DNA from: Burkholderia anthina
Lineage (GTDB): Bacteria; Pseudomonadota; Gammaproteobacteria; Burkholderiales; Burkholderiaceae
DNA: 64,000 bases
Assembly: GCF_001547525.1 (NCBI RefSeq)
Contig: NZ_LNJP01000003.1
Coordinates: 992,001-1,056,000, forward strand
Direction: 5' to 3'
Below are positions 43,923 through 54,116 of the stretch, in pieces. Within the stretch, counting starts at the first letter, position 1. Each line of letters starts with the position of its first letter. The notes under the pieces are model-generated. The model was not told the DNA's origin. It saw nothing but the letters and a program-made list of their open reading frames with translations, and did no database searches. The position numbers and the translations under genes were made by a program.

Positions 43923-44335
43923 GCGCATCCTCCTGGCGAATCGGTCCGCCGCAGGACGCGCGACGGTCAATCGATTCTAGGAAACGCAAACTTAAGGCGA
44001 CGTGAAGATTGACCCTGATTCGCCTGACCCATTCGTGCCCGACCACTCGCCCGTTCCACGCGCGGCGATCGACGCGCCGCGGCAAGCGCGCGGCGCAACG
44101 CTCGCCGACGATCCACACCCGATGCCGCGTCGTCTCTCGATCGCGGCGAGATCGTCGGCCCGCGACCTCGTGGTGGCGGCCGAAATGGGGTCTGGACATT
44201 GATGCGGAGTGCCATTCGCCCGCGCCCCACCCGCCGACGGCGTCGACGGTGGTCATCGATGCCGTGTGCAAGCAGGCGGCACTGCCCGCGCTGTGCACCG
44301 CGCGCCATGCTGATTGCACGACGCGCAGCACACCG
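43923..44335. other. Intergenic region between methyltransferase and poxB
   Basis: About 410 bp, upstream of the methyltransferase unit and downstream of poxB. The part near 43975-44010 is AT-richer and may be a promoter for the methyltransferase unit. No gene or repeat recognised in the rest. Confidence 0.4.
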
Positions 44336-46057
44336 TCACCGCAAGTTGGTTCTCGCGAGTTCGACGATCTCGTCGCCGCGCCCGCTGAGGATCGCGCGCA
44401 GCATGAACAGGCTGAAGCCCTTCGCATGCGCGAGCTCGATCTTCGGCGGCATCGCGAGCTCGTACTTCGACGTGACGACGTCGACCACCGCCGGCCCGTC
44501 ATGCGCGAATGCCGTACGCAACGCGTGCTCGACGTTCTCCGAATGCTCGACGCGCACGCTGAAAATGCCGGCGCCTTTCGCGATCGCCGCGAAGTCGGTC
44601 GGGCTCAGGTCGACGTTCGTGTCGAGATAGCCGGCCGCCTTCAACTCCATCGACACGAAGCCGAGCAGGCTATTGTTGTACACGACGATCTTGATCGGCA
44701 GCTTGAGCTGGCGGGCGCTCAGCAGATCGCCGAGCAGCATCGACAGCCCGCCGTCACCCGACAGCGACACGACCTGCCGCCCCGGATGCGCGCCCTGCGC
44801 GCCGAGCGCCTGCGGCATCGCATTCGCCATCGACCCGTGGTTGAACGAGCCGTGCAGTTGCCGCTTGCCGTTCATCGTCAGGTAGCGCGCCGCCCACAGC
44901 GTCGGCGTGCCGACGTCGGCCGTGAAGATCGCATCGTCGGCCGCGACTTCGTCGATGATCTTCGTCAGGTACTGCGGATGAATCGCGCGGCCCGGCGGCT
45001 CGGCCACCGCGAGATCGTCGAGCCCCTTGCGCGCGGCCGCATAGTGCTTCAGCGCATTCTCGAGGAAGCGCCGCTGCGTCTTGCGCGTCAAGCGCGGCAG
45101 CAACGCCGCGATCGTCTCCTTCACCGTGCCGACGAGCCCCAGCGCGAGCGGCGCGCGATGGCCGAGCTGCGAGCCTTTCCAGTCGATCTGCACGACCTTC
45201 GCGTTCGCCGGATAGAACGGCCGGTAAGGGAAATCCGTGCCGAGCATCAGCAGCGTGTCGCACGATTCCATCGCGTGATAGCCGGAGCTGAAACCGATCA
45301 GCCCCGTCATCCCGACGTCGAACGGGTTGTCCCATTCGACGAATTGCTTGCCGCGCAGCGCATGCACGACCGGCGCGCCGAGCGTGTCGGCCAGCGCGAC
45401 CACTTCGTCGTGCGCGCCCTGCGTGCCGCTACCGCACAGCAGCGTGACGGCGTCGGACCCGTTGAGCAGCGCCGCGAGCCGGTCGAGATCGGCATCGGCC
45501 GGCACGATGGACGGCGGCGCCGATTCGCTCCAGGCAGGCGCCTCGTCCGGGCCGTCGCCGAGCGCGATGTCGCCCGGCAGCACGATCACCGCGACGCCGC
45601 GTTCCTCGATCGCGGTGCGCATCGCCCGCGCCAGCACGCGCGGAAACTGCGACGCGTTCGTCACGAGTTCGGCGAAGTGGCTGCACTCGCGAAACAGATC
45701 CTGCGGATGGGTTTCCTGGAAATAGCCGAGGCCGATCTCGGTCGACGGAATGTGCGCGGCGATCGCGAGCACCGGCTGGTGATTGCGGTGGCAATCGTAC
45801 AGGCCGTTGATCAGGTGCAGGTTGCCGGGGCCGCAGCTGCCCGCGCAAACGGCGAGCCGCCCGGTCGACGCGGCATCCGCGCCGGCCGCGAACGCCGCGC
45901 TTTCCTCGTGCCGCGTGTGCATCCAGCGAATCGAGCCGATCTGGCTCAGGCTGAACGACAGGCCGTTCAGGCTGTCGCCCGTCACGCCCCAGATGCGCTC
46001 GACGCCCGCTGCCGCCAGCGTCTTCGCCAGGTATTCCGCCATCGTCTGTCTTGCCAT
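44336..46057 (-). CDS. poxB: Pyruvate oxidase/ubiquinone-dependent pyruvate dehydrogenase PoxB
   Basis: Protein of 573 residues of the thiamine-diphosphate family: N-terminal activating Glu region (RHEESAAFAAGADA), FAD-binding middle, ThDP/Mg site GDGGLSMLLGDLLSARQLKLPIKIVVYNNS. The C-terminal end (PPKIELAHAKGFSLFMLRAILSGRGDEIVELARTN) is the membrane-recruiting tail typical of PoxB. It decarboxylates pyruvate to acetate and CO2, passing electrons to quinone. Encoded alone; the gap to the next gene (46058-46339) contains no convincing ORF. Confidence 0.92.
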   Translation of the reverse strand: MARQTMAEYLAKTLAAAGVERIWGVTGDSLNGLSFSLSQIGSIRWMHTRHEESAAFAAGADAASTGRLAVCAGSCGPGNLHLINGLYDCHRNHQPVLAIAAHIPSTEIGLGYFQETHPQDLFRECSHFAELVTNASQFPRVLARAMRTAIEERGVAVIVLPGDIALGDGPDEAPAWSESAPPSIVPADADLDRLAALLNGSDAVTLLCGSGTQGAHDEVVALADTLGAPVVHALRGKQFVEWDNPFDVGMTGLIGFSSGYHAMESCDTLLMLGTDFPYRPFYPANAKVVQIDWKGSQLGHRAPLALGLVGTVKETIAALLPRLTRKTQRRFLENALKHYAAARKGLDDLAVAEPPGRAIHPQYLTKIIDEVAADDAIFTADVGTPTLWAARYLTMNGKRQLHGSFNHGSMANAMPQALGAQGAHPGRQVVSLSGDGGLSMLLGDLLSARQLKLPIKIVVYNNSLLGFVSMELKAAGYLDTNVDLSPTDFAAIAKGAGIFSVRVEHSENVEHALRTAFAHDGPAVVDVVTSKYELAMPPKIELAHAKGFSLFMLRAILSGRGDEIVELARTNLR

Positions 46058-46339
46058 GATGCCCTCACAGTTAGGTTATCGCGACATGCGGCATCTGCCC
46101 CGCATGGGCGCATGATAGTCAAGGACGCAAACTGACGTCTGATCGGTGCAATCGCGGCCCGTTGCGCGCGGAACACCCACGCGAAACCGGCCGTCACGCC
46201 GCGCGACAGCGGCAACGCGTGCGTGGACAGGATCTCCGCGAGCACCATGAACGAGCATCCGCTCGGCGGGCTCGGCTTCATCGGTTTCGCGGAAGAAGTG
46301 CGGGCGCAGGAGGCGCAGCCCGGCGCGGCGCCAATCGGT

Positions 46340-49300
46340 TCAGATGCCGGCCAATCTCGCCAGCGCGGCCTCCATCGCCGCGCGTATCTCCGGCCATTCC
46401 CGCTTGAGCGCGTCGAGACCGCCCGCAGCCAGCATGCGCTCGCCTTTCGCGCATGCTTCGCTCGACTCCGCATCGCCGGCCAGCGCGAAACCGCCTCGCA
46501 TCGAATGCAGTTCGCCGCGGAGGCATGCGACGTCCCCGTGCAGCAACGCGGCATCGATCGTCGCCAGCGAGTGCAGCGTCGAGGCACGCAATTTTTCGCG
46601 TATCTCGTCCGTCATGGGCGGCACCGGCCGGGCGGCACGATCGGCCTGATGCGACGCCGCCGCGCCGCGTCCTCCGTGGCGCCGCAACACCGCGCCGAGC
46701 GCATCGATCGACAGCGGCTTGAGCACGACCTCCGCGACGCCGGTCTGCGCGCAGCGCCGCCGATCCTCCTCGGTCGCATGCGCGGTCATCGCGATCACCG
46801 GCACCTTCGCCCCCTGCTCGCGCAGGAAGTTCGCGAGCGCGAAGCCATCGAGTTCCGGCATGCCGAGATCGGTCAGCACCACGTCGAACGGATGCGCGAA
46901 GAACGCGCGCATCGCCTCGACACCGTTCGCGACGAGCATGGCGTCGCAATGCAGCGCATCGAGCTGATCGCGCAGCAGCGCGCGGCTCGCCGGATGATCC
47001 TCCGCAACGAGCACGCGCAGCGGAGTCTCGCCCGCCGCGTATGCCGGCAACGACGATGCGGCGGAATCCGTCTCGTCGAACTCGGCGCGCCATCCGGACG
47101 GGGCGTCGCGCAACGGCAGCGACACGATGAACGTCGCGCCCTGGCCCGGCCGGGTCTCGACCGCCAGGTCGCCATGCATCAGCCGCGCGAGGCGCCGGCA
47201 CAACGGCAGGCCGAGCCCCGTGCCGCCGAAGCGCCGGTAGATCGACGCATCGGTCTGGACATACACGTCGAACAACGTCGGCAGACTCTCCGGCGCGATA
47301 CCGATACCGGTGTCGCGTACCACCACCTCGACGCCATGCGCTCGACCGTCGGCGCCCGTCGGGCGCGCCTCGATCGTCACGCTGCCGCGCTCGGTGAACT
47401 TGATTGCGTTGCTGACGAGATTCGACACGATCTGACGCAGGCGAGTGGGGTCGCCGACATAACCGTCGGCCAGTCGCGGATCGATCCTGCATTCGAGCGC
47501 GAGGTGCCGGGCGGCGGCGAGCGGACGGAAAATCGCCGCGACGTCGCGCACAACCGCACGCAAATCGAACGGCACGGCCTCCAGCACCATCTGGTTCGAT
47601 TCGACCTTCGACAGATCGAGCACGTCGTTGATCACGCGCAGCAACGCATCCGACGACGACATCACCGTCTGCAGGCGTCGCCGCTCGTCGGCCGGCAACG
47701 GCGCGCGCTCCATCAACTCCAGATTGCCGACGATCGCGTTCAGCGGCGTGCGGATCTCGTGGCTCATCGTCGCGAGGAACGTCGACTTCGCCTTGTTCGC
47801 ATCGTCCGCCGCCTCCCGGGCCTCGCGCAGCATGCCCTCTACCCGCTTGTGGGCGGTGATGTCGGTCAGCGTACAGAGCAACACATCGACGCCGCGATAG
47901 CGCGTACGGACGATGTGCGCGGCGAGAAAGGCCGTCCCGTCGCCGGCGAGACGGACCGGCAATTCGTGCGTGACGACACGTGGCGTCCGCCCGCCCGCCA
48001 TACTGTCGTGATAGGCCTGCCAGATGCGCTTGCCGAGCGGCGGCTCGGTTCCGGTGTCGTCAAATGCCTGCGCGGCCTCGTTGCGCACCATGGTGTCGCC
48101 GTTGGCGAGCGACAGCAGCATGAGCCCGGCCGGCGCCGTGCGAATCAGCGTGCGGTTCAGCGCCTCGCTTTCGATCAGCCGGATTGCACGACGGTTCATC
48201 GGGCGCAGCGCGCGTCGGTCGAACATCACGATCGCGAACCACACCATGCCGATCGCCAGCACCGCGAGACCGATCGCGATTCCGAGGCGGGCAGCGACGT
48301 CGTCGAACAGGCTGCGCCACGAGATGGTCGCGATCAACGCCGCGCGGAACCCCGCCATCTGGTCGCCGATGACGATATTCATGCCGACGCGATGGAGCGC
48401 CGCCCTTTCATCGTGCGCCCCTTGCGCAAAGTCGAGTGCGCGGGCAGTCAGCGCCGGATCCGCTTCGCGCCCCGTCAGGACATGCGCGCCCGGGGCAACC
48501 AGCGCGTAATCCTTGCCGACGGACGAAGAACGCAGAAAATCGTCGATCGCAGGTCGCGTGACAAGGGCAAACCAGGCGATCGGCTTGCCCTGCGCGTCGC
48601 GTACTGCCTGCACGAACCGCAGCACCGAACGTCCGACGAGCGGGTCTTGTCGCCGGTCCAGCAGGATCTTCCGGTAATCCGATTCGGCCGCCGCCGATAT
48701 GAACTCGGGCGGCGGCTGCAACTGCCGGATCAATGCCTTGATGTCGAAGCCCGCGGGCAGCGCCAGCACCTGCTTGACCAACGGATACCCGGCGACAATG
48801 ACGAAATTGCCTTCCGGATCGATCAGATATCCGCCCATTCCCGGATCGCCGGGCTGTTGTGCCGGCATGGTGCCCGTGACCTCGCTCTGCGCGAGCAGCC
48901 TGCCCAGCCACGGAGCATAGGCCTTTGCCGACTGCGATGACGAAGCGACCGCGAACGCGGCAAACGCCACCCGCCCCGCCTCGCCAACGACGACCAGCCT
49001 GCCGCGATCGTCGGCGAAGCGCCCGAGCGTATCGGGCGCCACGGCCGTGCGGTTCTTGGCGATCAACTCGATGTTCTCGACATAGCGGTTCTGCAGCGCC
49101 CTGACCACCTCCATCTCCGTGAGCAGGTCGGCCTTGCGCACCAGAAACTCCGAACGGTAGTGCGTAAGCGATTCCTGCAGGTCGAGTCGCACGACAAGTG
49201 CCGCGCAAACCAGCACGAACACCGTGATCGCCACACCGCTCCCGTACAGCAGCCATTGCTGCTGGCGCCGCACGCGCCCGGGCTCGAACGGCTTGCGGCC

Positions 49301-49345
49301 CGGGGCGGTAGCGTGCGCAATCAGCGCTTTCAGTTTGGTGGGCAT
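46340..49345 (-). CDS. Hybrid sensor histidine kinase with receiver and HPt domains (BvgS/EvgS-like layout)
   Basis: Protein of about 1001 residues. Two membrane segments (about 33-52 and 357-376) enclose a 300-residue extracytoplasmic sensor, then a PAS-like region (390-500), kinase core with phospho-acceptor His529 (SHEIRTPLNAI) and GGTGLGLPL box, receiver with Asp826 (VVLTDLGMPELDG), and a C-terminal HPt with His947 (ELHSMRGGF). This is a full phosphorelay. The probable output is the NarL-type regulator upstream. The start codon lies a few bases from an IS5-type transposase fragment, so promoter and leader are probably altered; no clear ribosome-binding site. Confidence 0.88.
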   Translation of the reverse strand: MPTKLKALIAHATAPGRKPFEPGRVRRQQQWLLYGSGVAITVFVLVCAALVVRLDLQESLTHYRSEFLVRKADLLTEMEVVRALQNRYVENIELIAKNRTAVAPDTLGRFADDRGRLVVVGEAGRVAFAAFAVASSSQSAKAYAPWLGRLLAQSEVTGTMPAQQPGDPGMGGYLIDPEGNFVIVAGYPLVKQVLALPAGFDIKALIRQLQPPPEFISAAAESDYRKILLDRRQDPLVGRSVLRFVQAVRDAQGKPIAWFALVTRPAIDDFLRSSSVGKDYALVAPGAHVLTGREADPALTARALDFAQGAHDERAALHRVGMNIVIGDQMAGFRAALIATISWRSLFDDVAARLGIAIGLAVLAIGMVWFAIVMFDRRALRPMNRRAIRLIESEALNRTLIRTAPAGLMLLSLANGDTMVRNEAAQAFDDTGTEPPLGKRIWQAYHDSMAGGRTPRVVTHELPVRLAGDGTAFLAAHIVRTRYRGVDVLLCTLTDITAHKRVEGMLREAREAADDANKAKSTFLATMSHEIRTPLNAIVGNLELMERAPLPADERRRLQTVMSSSDALLRVINDVLDLSKVESNQMVLEAVPFDLRAVVRDVAAIFRPLAAARHLALECRIDPRLADGYVGDPTRLRQIVSNLVSNAIKFTERGSVTIEARPTGADGRAHGVEVVVRDTGIGIAPESLPTLFDVYVQTDASIYRRFGGTGLGLPLCRRLARLMHGDLAVETRPGQGATFIVSLPLRDAPSGWRAEFDETDSAASSLPAYAAGETPLRVLVAEDHPASRALLRDQLDALHCDAMLVANGVEAMRAFFAHPFDVVLTDLGMPELDGFALANFLREQGAKVPVIAMTAHATEEDRRRCAQTGVAEVVLKPLSIDALGAVLRRHGGRGAAASHQADRAARPVPPMTDEIREKLRASTLHSLATIDAALLHGDVACLRGELHSMRGGFALAGDAESSEACAKGERMLAAGGLDALKREWPEIRAAMEAALARLAGI

Positions 49346-49357
49346 AAGAGACGCTGG

Positions 49358-49560
49358 CAGAATGATTTTTGAAGTTGCCGCCAGCAGATGATGCAAGCGG
49401 CGATTTTCATGAACGCCTCGCGTGTGGCAGCGAGGCGTTCGAACCGGATACGCAAGCGCCTGAAGTTGCGCAGCCATGCGAAGGGGCGCTCGACGCCCCA
49501 GCGGGTTTGTCCGAGGCCACTACCGTGCGGCTCACCTCGACGGGCGATCTGCATAGCAAT
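49358..49560 (-). pseudogene. IS5-family transposase, C-terminal fragment
   Basis: The minus-strand frame reads IARRGEPHGSGLGQTRWGVERPFAWLRNFRRLRIRFERLAAT...KIAACIICWRQL, the conserved DDE C-terminus with the final Glu (VERPFAWL) of IS5-type transposases. The N-terminal two-thirds are missing. The fragment sits between the response regulator and the hybrid kinase genes and explains the gap there. Terminal repeats not found. Confidence 0.8.
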
Positions 49561-49658
49561 ATTCTCGTTGGATTTTCCAGGTGTCGTGGAAGTCGCCTCG
49601 GCGCCGGTGCAGCCGCCCGCGCCGCCCGGGTCACGGTTACCGCCCGCCGGTTGCCCGT

Positions 49659-50318
49659 CTACGCATCGGTCGCAGGCATGTCGGGCAGATGGCCCTCGCT
49701 TGCATAGCGGATCAGGTCCGCGTCGCGGACGATGCCGAGCTTCTTCATCGCGCTCGACTTCTGCGAACTGATCGTCTGCTTGCTCCGGTGAAGCTGAATG
49801 GCGATCTCGCCGACCGTCATGCCGGCCCCGTAAAGCCGCACGACCTCGATTTCGCGTGCCGTCAGCGCACGCGTGCCCGTCGATTTCTCGGTGCCCTCGA
49901 GCAACTGCTTGACGAACGGCGACAGATAGTTCGCGCCGACATAGGCCGCGTGAACCGCGCCGACCAGATGCGAATTCGCATCGGACTTGCTGAGGATGCA
50001 CCCCACGCCCTGCCGCTGGATCGCATGCAGCACACTGGGATTGTCGATCATCGTGATCGTCACGAGACGAAGCGCGGGATAGCGGCGCTGCAGAAACGAC
50101 AACAACGTGAGGCCGTCGCCATACTTGCCGCCCGGCATCACGTAATCGACGACCAGCACGTCGCTCTGCTGCTCGTCGAGCATCGCCACCAGGTCGGTCG
50201 AATTCGACACAGTGCCGAGCAGCTTGATCGTGCTGCTGCCCGCGAGTGCCTGCGACATCCCGAGTGCGGACGACGGATGATCGTCCGCCACCATCACTCG
50301 CACAAAAAATTCATCCAT
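49659..50318 (-). CDS. NarL/FixJ-family response regulator
   Basis: Protein of 219 residues. Receiver: acidic pair in MVADDHPSS, phospho-acceptor Asp58 (DVLVVDYVMPGG), Lys in SKSD. LuxR-type helix-turn-helix near the C-terminus (LTAREIEVVRLYGAGMTVGEIAIQLHRSKQTISSQKSSAMKKLGI). Gene placement between two large hybrid kinases on the same strand makes it the likely shared output, as in BvgAS/EvgAS and CblSTR-like systems. GGGAGAAG upstream of the ATG at 50318. Confidence 0.9.
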   Translation of the reverse strand: MDEFFVRVMVADDHPSSALGMSQALAGSSTIKLLGTVSNSTDLVAMLDEQQSDVLVVDYVMPGGKYGDGLTLLSFLQRRYPALRLVTITMIDNPSVLHAIQRQGVGCILSKSDANSHLVGAVHAAYVGANYLSPFVKQLLEGTEKSTGTRALTAREIEVVRLYGAGMTVGEIAIQLHRSKQTISSQKSSAMKKLGIVRDADLIRYASEGHLPDMPATDA

Positions 50319-50669
50319 CTTTATTCTTCTCCCGATACACGCGGCCCGACGTGCCATGTTGAGCGACGCGCCGGGATTCGAATCGATCTCGCAACGGTTG
50401 GATTGCGACGTTCAGCGAACCGGGCGGTGCGCAGCGTAATTTTAAGATAATAGACGGGTTCGGCGTCGCCGCCGAGAATCGGGACTCGCGGCGCTTCCGC
50501 TGGTCCGCGCCCCGTCGACCTTCGACGCCACCGCCGACGCGCCGGCCGCCGGCTGGAACACGGCGCCGCGACGGCACGCACGTTCGACAATCGGACGCCC
50601 ACGCACACCCGATCGACGGCCCCCACACCGTCGATCCATCCCGTCCCGCAAAGCGCCTTGGGCCGTTGC
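50319..50669. other. Intergenic region between response regulator and small ORF
   Basis: About 350 bp; a short AT-rich patch near 50440 (AATTTTAAGATAATAG) is the best promoter candidate for the regulator. No gene or repeat recognised. Confidence 0.4.
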
Positions 50670-50867
50670 CTAACGCCTGGCCACGGTCTTGTCCGGTTCA
50701 TCCATCCTGTCGTCCGCAGCATGCTGCCACTCAGTGATCGCCCGCCGCTTCTGCGACGGCGACATCATCATGAACTCGTTCAGCCTCGTGAGGAAATCCC
50801 GTCTGGATTTCTCCGGTAGCGTCGCGAATCCAAGCAACAGCCCGAACACCTTCCCCATATAGCGCAC
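50670..50867 (-). CDS. Small hypothetical protein (65 aa)
   Basis: Protein of 65 residues with GTG start at 50867, AGGAGG nine bases upstream. Basic, helical, possibly nucleic-acid binding: KVFGLLLGFATLPEKSRRDFLTRLNEFMMMSPSQKRRAITEWQ. Lies between the two signalling genes on the same strand. No family recognised. Confidence 0.5.
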   Translation of the reverse strand: MRYMGKVFGLLLGFATLPEKSRRDFLTRLNEFMMMSPSQKRRAITEWQHAADDRMDEPDKTVARR

Positions 50868-50978
50868 GGCCTTCGCCCTCCTTGTTCAATCGAAATCACG
50901 CGGCATCCGGGCGATGCCGCGTGTCTGCCTTGCCAGTTTGGACACGGGCGTTCTACGCCGCAGTCGTATCGTTCATTT

Positions 50979-53900
50979 TTATCGTCCCGGCCAGTGCGCC
51001 ACCGCAGTCACGACTGCGCTCGACGCCGGCCGTTCGTCCGCGGCGACGGCGGGAAACCGTATTCCGCGCTGTCGTGCGATACGGGCCAGGCTGCGACGCA
51101 GGTCGGCCAGCGTCACCGGCTTGGTCAATACGCTGTCGATGTTCGACGCCGCGTAACGACGCGCGTCCTCGGGCGTCAAATGCGATGCGACCGCGACCAT
51201 GTCGCAAGGCAACGCGCGCGCATGGACGGCTTCCGCGAGTTCGCATGCCGACATGTCGGGCAGGTCGGCGCCGAGCAGCAGCACGTCCCACGCACCGCTC
51301 GCGAGCGTATCGAGCGCGGCGCCGCCGGACGACACGCACCGGACCGCGCAACCGAGCACCTCGAGCTGCTCGCGGAAAATCGACCCGTTGACCGACGCGT
51401 CGTCGGCAACCAGCACGCGAGGCACACGCGCGCCGGAAGTTCCCGCTGGCCGATCGTCACTCCCCTCCCGCGCCGGCGGCCGCCGCTGCTCGGCCGTCGC
51501 GACGCGCGCCTGCTCGATCGCCGTGTACAACCCGTTCAACGAATAGCTCGACACGCGGATCGTGCGGCCCGCGACGTTCGGCTGCAGCGGGCCGTCCGGT
51601 GTCGCGAGTACGACCGGCGTACCGCCGCCGAGACTGTCGAGCTCGTCGCGCCGCCACTGCTCCGAATCGCCGAAGAGTACGATCGCGTGAGCACGCTCGA
51701 GGCACCCGGCGGCAATCCCGATCGGACTCGGATGCATCGCGACATCGAAACCCCATGCACGCAGATGCGGAAAGGCGAACGCGCGCCACGCGTCGTCGGG
51801 AGACACGACGATCAGTGTCCGGCGCTCGCCCGTCACCGCCCGGGATTTCGGCGCAATCTCCATGCGCAACGGCAATCGAACGGTAAACAGGCTGCCGACG
51901 CCCGGCGCGCTGTCGACCGAAATCGTCCCGCCCATCGCCGCGACGAGCCGATCGCACAGCGCGAGGCCGAGCCCCGTGCCGCCATAGCGCCGGGTGATCG
52001 ACGCGTCGACCTGGGAAAACGGCTTGAAAAGTCTGGCCCGCTGCGCGGGATCGATGCCGATGCCCGTGTCCTCGATGCCGATCGCGAGTTCCGGTACGCC
52101 GCCCGTGCCTCGCCCCGCCACCACACGGGCGACGACGCGGCCTTCGCGGGTGAACTTGATCGCGTTGCCCAACAGGTTGCCGACCACCTGCGCGAGCCGC
52201 GTCGGATCGCCGCGCATGCGCTGCGCGCCGCTCGCGTCGATGTCGGCGAACAGCGGCAATCCCTTCGCCTTCGCGACGGAGGAAAATGCCGCCAGTTCGC
52301 GCTCGATCACCGCGATCACGTCGAACTCGATCGACTCGACCGACATCGCGCCAGCCTCGATCTTCGAGAAATCGAGGATATCGCTGACGATCGCGAGGAG
52401 GCCCTCCGCCGATGCGCGCAACGTCTGCACGCGGCTCTGCTGCGATGCATCGAGCGCCGTGCGCTCGAGCAATTCGAGGTTGCCGAGGATCACGTTGAGC
52501 GGGGTCCGGATCTCGTGGCTCGTCGCGGCGAGAAACGACGACTTGGCGGCATTCGCCGAATCGGCCGCGCGCACGGCTTCCTCGAGCTGATGCACGAGCC
52601 GGCGCTGGGCACTCGTGTCGGCGAAGGACGCGATCATCACGTCCTCGCCCTGATAGCGCGCGCCGTGCGCGATGACCTCCAGATGCAGCGGCGCGGCGCC
52701 GGATGCGTCGAGCACGAGCTCGGTCGTCATCGTTCGGCCGGCCCCTGCGTCCGCGACGAACCCCTCGTATTGCGCGAGGACCTGCGCCGCCAGCGCCTGC
52801 GGATCGCCGCCGTACGGCACGAGCATCTGCGCCAGCACGTCGCTCGCCAGTATCACGCGGCGATCGGATCGTGACACGAGCCCGATGCCGACGGGCGCCA
52901 TTCCGATCACGCTGCGGCACAGATCCTCGCTGTCGAACACGCGTGCCGAGCGCGCGTAGACGGGCACGAGCATGCGCCGGTAGAAGCGCACCAGCAGCAG
53001 CCACATCACCGCGATCGCCAGCAGCGACGTCGCGACGAGCGCCCCGGCCTGCACGCCGATCGCGGCCGCGACATCGGCCAACGACAGCGCATAGGCGATC
53101 GTCCAGCCGGTTGCGGCGAGCGGACTGCGGAACACGATCGTGCCGTCGCGGAACATCGCCTCGGCCGGCGCCGCGTACTCGTGCGCGACGTCCAGCGCGA
53201 GCAGGCGCGCGTCGAGCGCCTGCGTGCGCTCGACCCCGGGATCGATCGTGATGAGCCGGTTGTCCGCGGTCGTGATGAAGAACACGCCCGCCGCGTGGCG
53301 ATCCTGCAGCCACGACAGCAGATATTCAGGCGCGTACTCCGTCACGAGCACCGCGAACGGCTGGCCGTCGGCGCGCGCCTGCGCGGCGATCCGGATGCGG
53401 GCCTGCCCCGTCACCGGGTTGACGTAGGGCGGCAACCAATGCACGTGCGGGCGACCGTCCGCGCCGACTTCGGGCGTGGGTGTGAAATCGATGCGCAACG
53501 CGTCGAGCACATGCGCGCGCGCCTCGGCCGTGGCCAGCGCCGGGTTGTCGCCCGACAGGTGCGGCACCAGACCGAACAGCCCCGTGCGCGTGCTGTAGTG
53601 GTAACCCTCCAAGGTGCGTCCGCGATTGAGCGAACTCGCCGCGCAAATACGCGACAGCATGAACGACAGCGCGAGGTAGCGCGCCACCTCGTCGCGCCGC
53701 GTCGTCTGGCCCGGCACGCCGACCACCAGCGACGGATACGGCTTGATCGCGAGTTTCTGGCCGTCGGCGAAGAATGCGTCGACGACGGACGCCGGCGCCG
53801 CATCGAGCTCCCGCCAGATCAGCTGCGTATTCGCGACGCCGTTGCGGAACGACGTCTCGCTCACCTGGATCTCGTCACCGGTTTCCTCGACGCCGTTCAG

Positions 53901-54116
53901 GAAATTGCGCCGCTCGCCGTCCAGATAGCCGTATACGATCGACACGATCCCGAGCCCGCAGGCGACGAGAATCAGGATCGTCACGACGATGGCGCCGCCG
54001 AACATCGAAATGCTCTGATAGCGGCGAATGGACTGAAGCGTGCTGTACGGCATGGCCTGGCGCGACGGCACGTCGGGTTCGGCGGTGAGCGGATGCTCGG
54101 CCCGGACGGACGTCAC
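50979..54116 (-). CDS. Large hybrid histidine kinase with degenerate receiver domains
   Basis: Protein of up to 1045 residues (GTG at 54116, or ATG at 54053). Two membrane segments (about 40-64 and 350-377) flank a large sensor; the kinase core has His534 (ATSHEIRTPLNVILG) and GGTGLGLAL. Two receiver-like modules follow. In the second (about 899-1020) the phospho-acceptor position is Gly949 (LLLGADLPDMS in place of the usual LLLDxxLPDMS), though the acidic pair (VADD) and Lys (LTKPV) remain. The first (766-870) is also degenerate. No HPt. Phosphotransfer must differ from the sister kinase at 46340. Confidence 0.85.
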   Translation of the reverse strand: MTSVRAEHPLTAEPDVPSRQAMPYSTLQSIRRYQSISMFGGAIVVTILILVACGLGIVSIVYGYLDGERRNFLNGVEETGDEIQVSETSFRNGVANTQLIWRELDAAPASVVDAFFADGQKLAIKPYPSLVVGVPGQTTRRDEVARYLALSFMLSRICAASSLNRGRTLEGYHYSTRTGLFGLVPHLSGDNPALATAEARAHVLDALRIDFTPTPEVGADGRPHVHWLPPYVNPVTGQARIRIAAQARADGQPFAVLVTEYAPEYLLSWLQDRHAAGVFFITTADNRLITIDPGVERTQALDARLLALDVAHEYAAPAEAMFRDGTIVFRSPLAATGWTIAYALSLADVAAAIGVQAGALVATSLLAIAVMWLLLVRFYRRMLVPVYARSARVFDSEDLCRSVIGMAPVGIGLVSRSDRRVILASDVLAQMLVPYGGDPQALAAQVLAQYEGFVADAGAGRTMTTELVLDASGAAPLHLEVIAHGARYQGEDVMIASFADTSAQRRLVHQLEEAVRAADSANAAKSSFLAATSHEIRTPLNVILGNLELLERTALDASQQSRVQTLRASAEGLLAIVSDILDFSKIEAGAMSVESIEFDVIAVIERELAAFSSVAKAKGLPLFADIDASGAQRMRGDPTRLAQVVGNLLGNAIKFTREGRVVARVVAGRGTGGVPELAIGIEDTGIGIDPAQRARLFKPFSQVDASITRRYGGTGLGLALCDRLVAAMGGTISVDSAPGVGSLFTVRLPLRMEIAPKSRAVTGERRTLIVVSPDDAWRAFAFPHLRAWGFDVAMHPSPIGIAAGCLERAHAIVLFGDSEQWRRDELDSLGGGTPVVLATPDGPLQPNVAGRTIRVSSYSLNGLYTAIEQARVATAEQRRPPAREGSDDRPAGTSGARVPRVLVADDASVNGSIFREQLEVLGCAVRCVSSGGAALDTLASGAWDVLLLGADLPDMSACELAEAVHARALPCDMVAVASHLTPEDARRYAASNIDSVLTKPVTLADLRRSLARIARQRGIRFPAVAADERPASSAVVTAVAHWPGR

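Noticed and set aside
46223..48940. Plus-strand ORF of 905 codons antisense to the hybrid kinase
   Set aside because: Composition dominated by Arg, His, Gln and Ala; the opposite strand has all kinase motifs.
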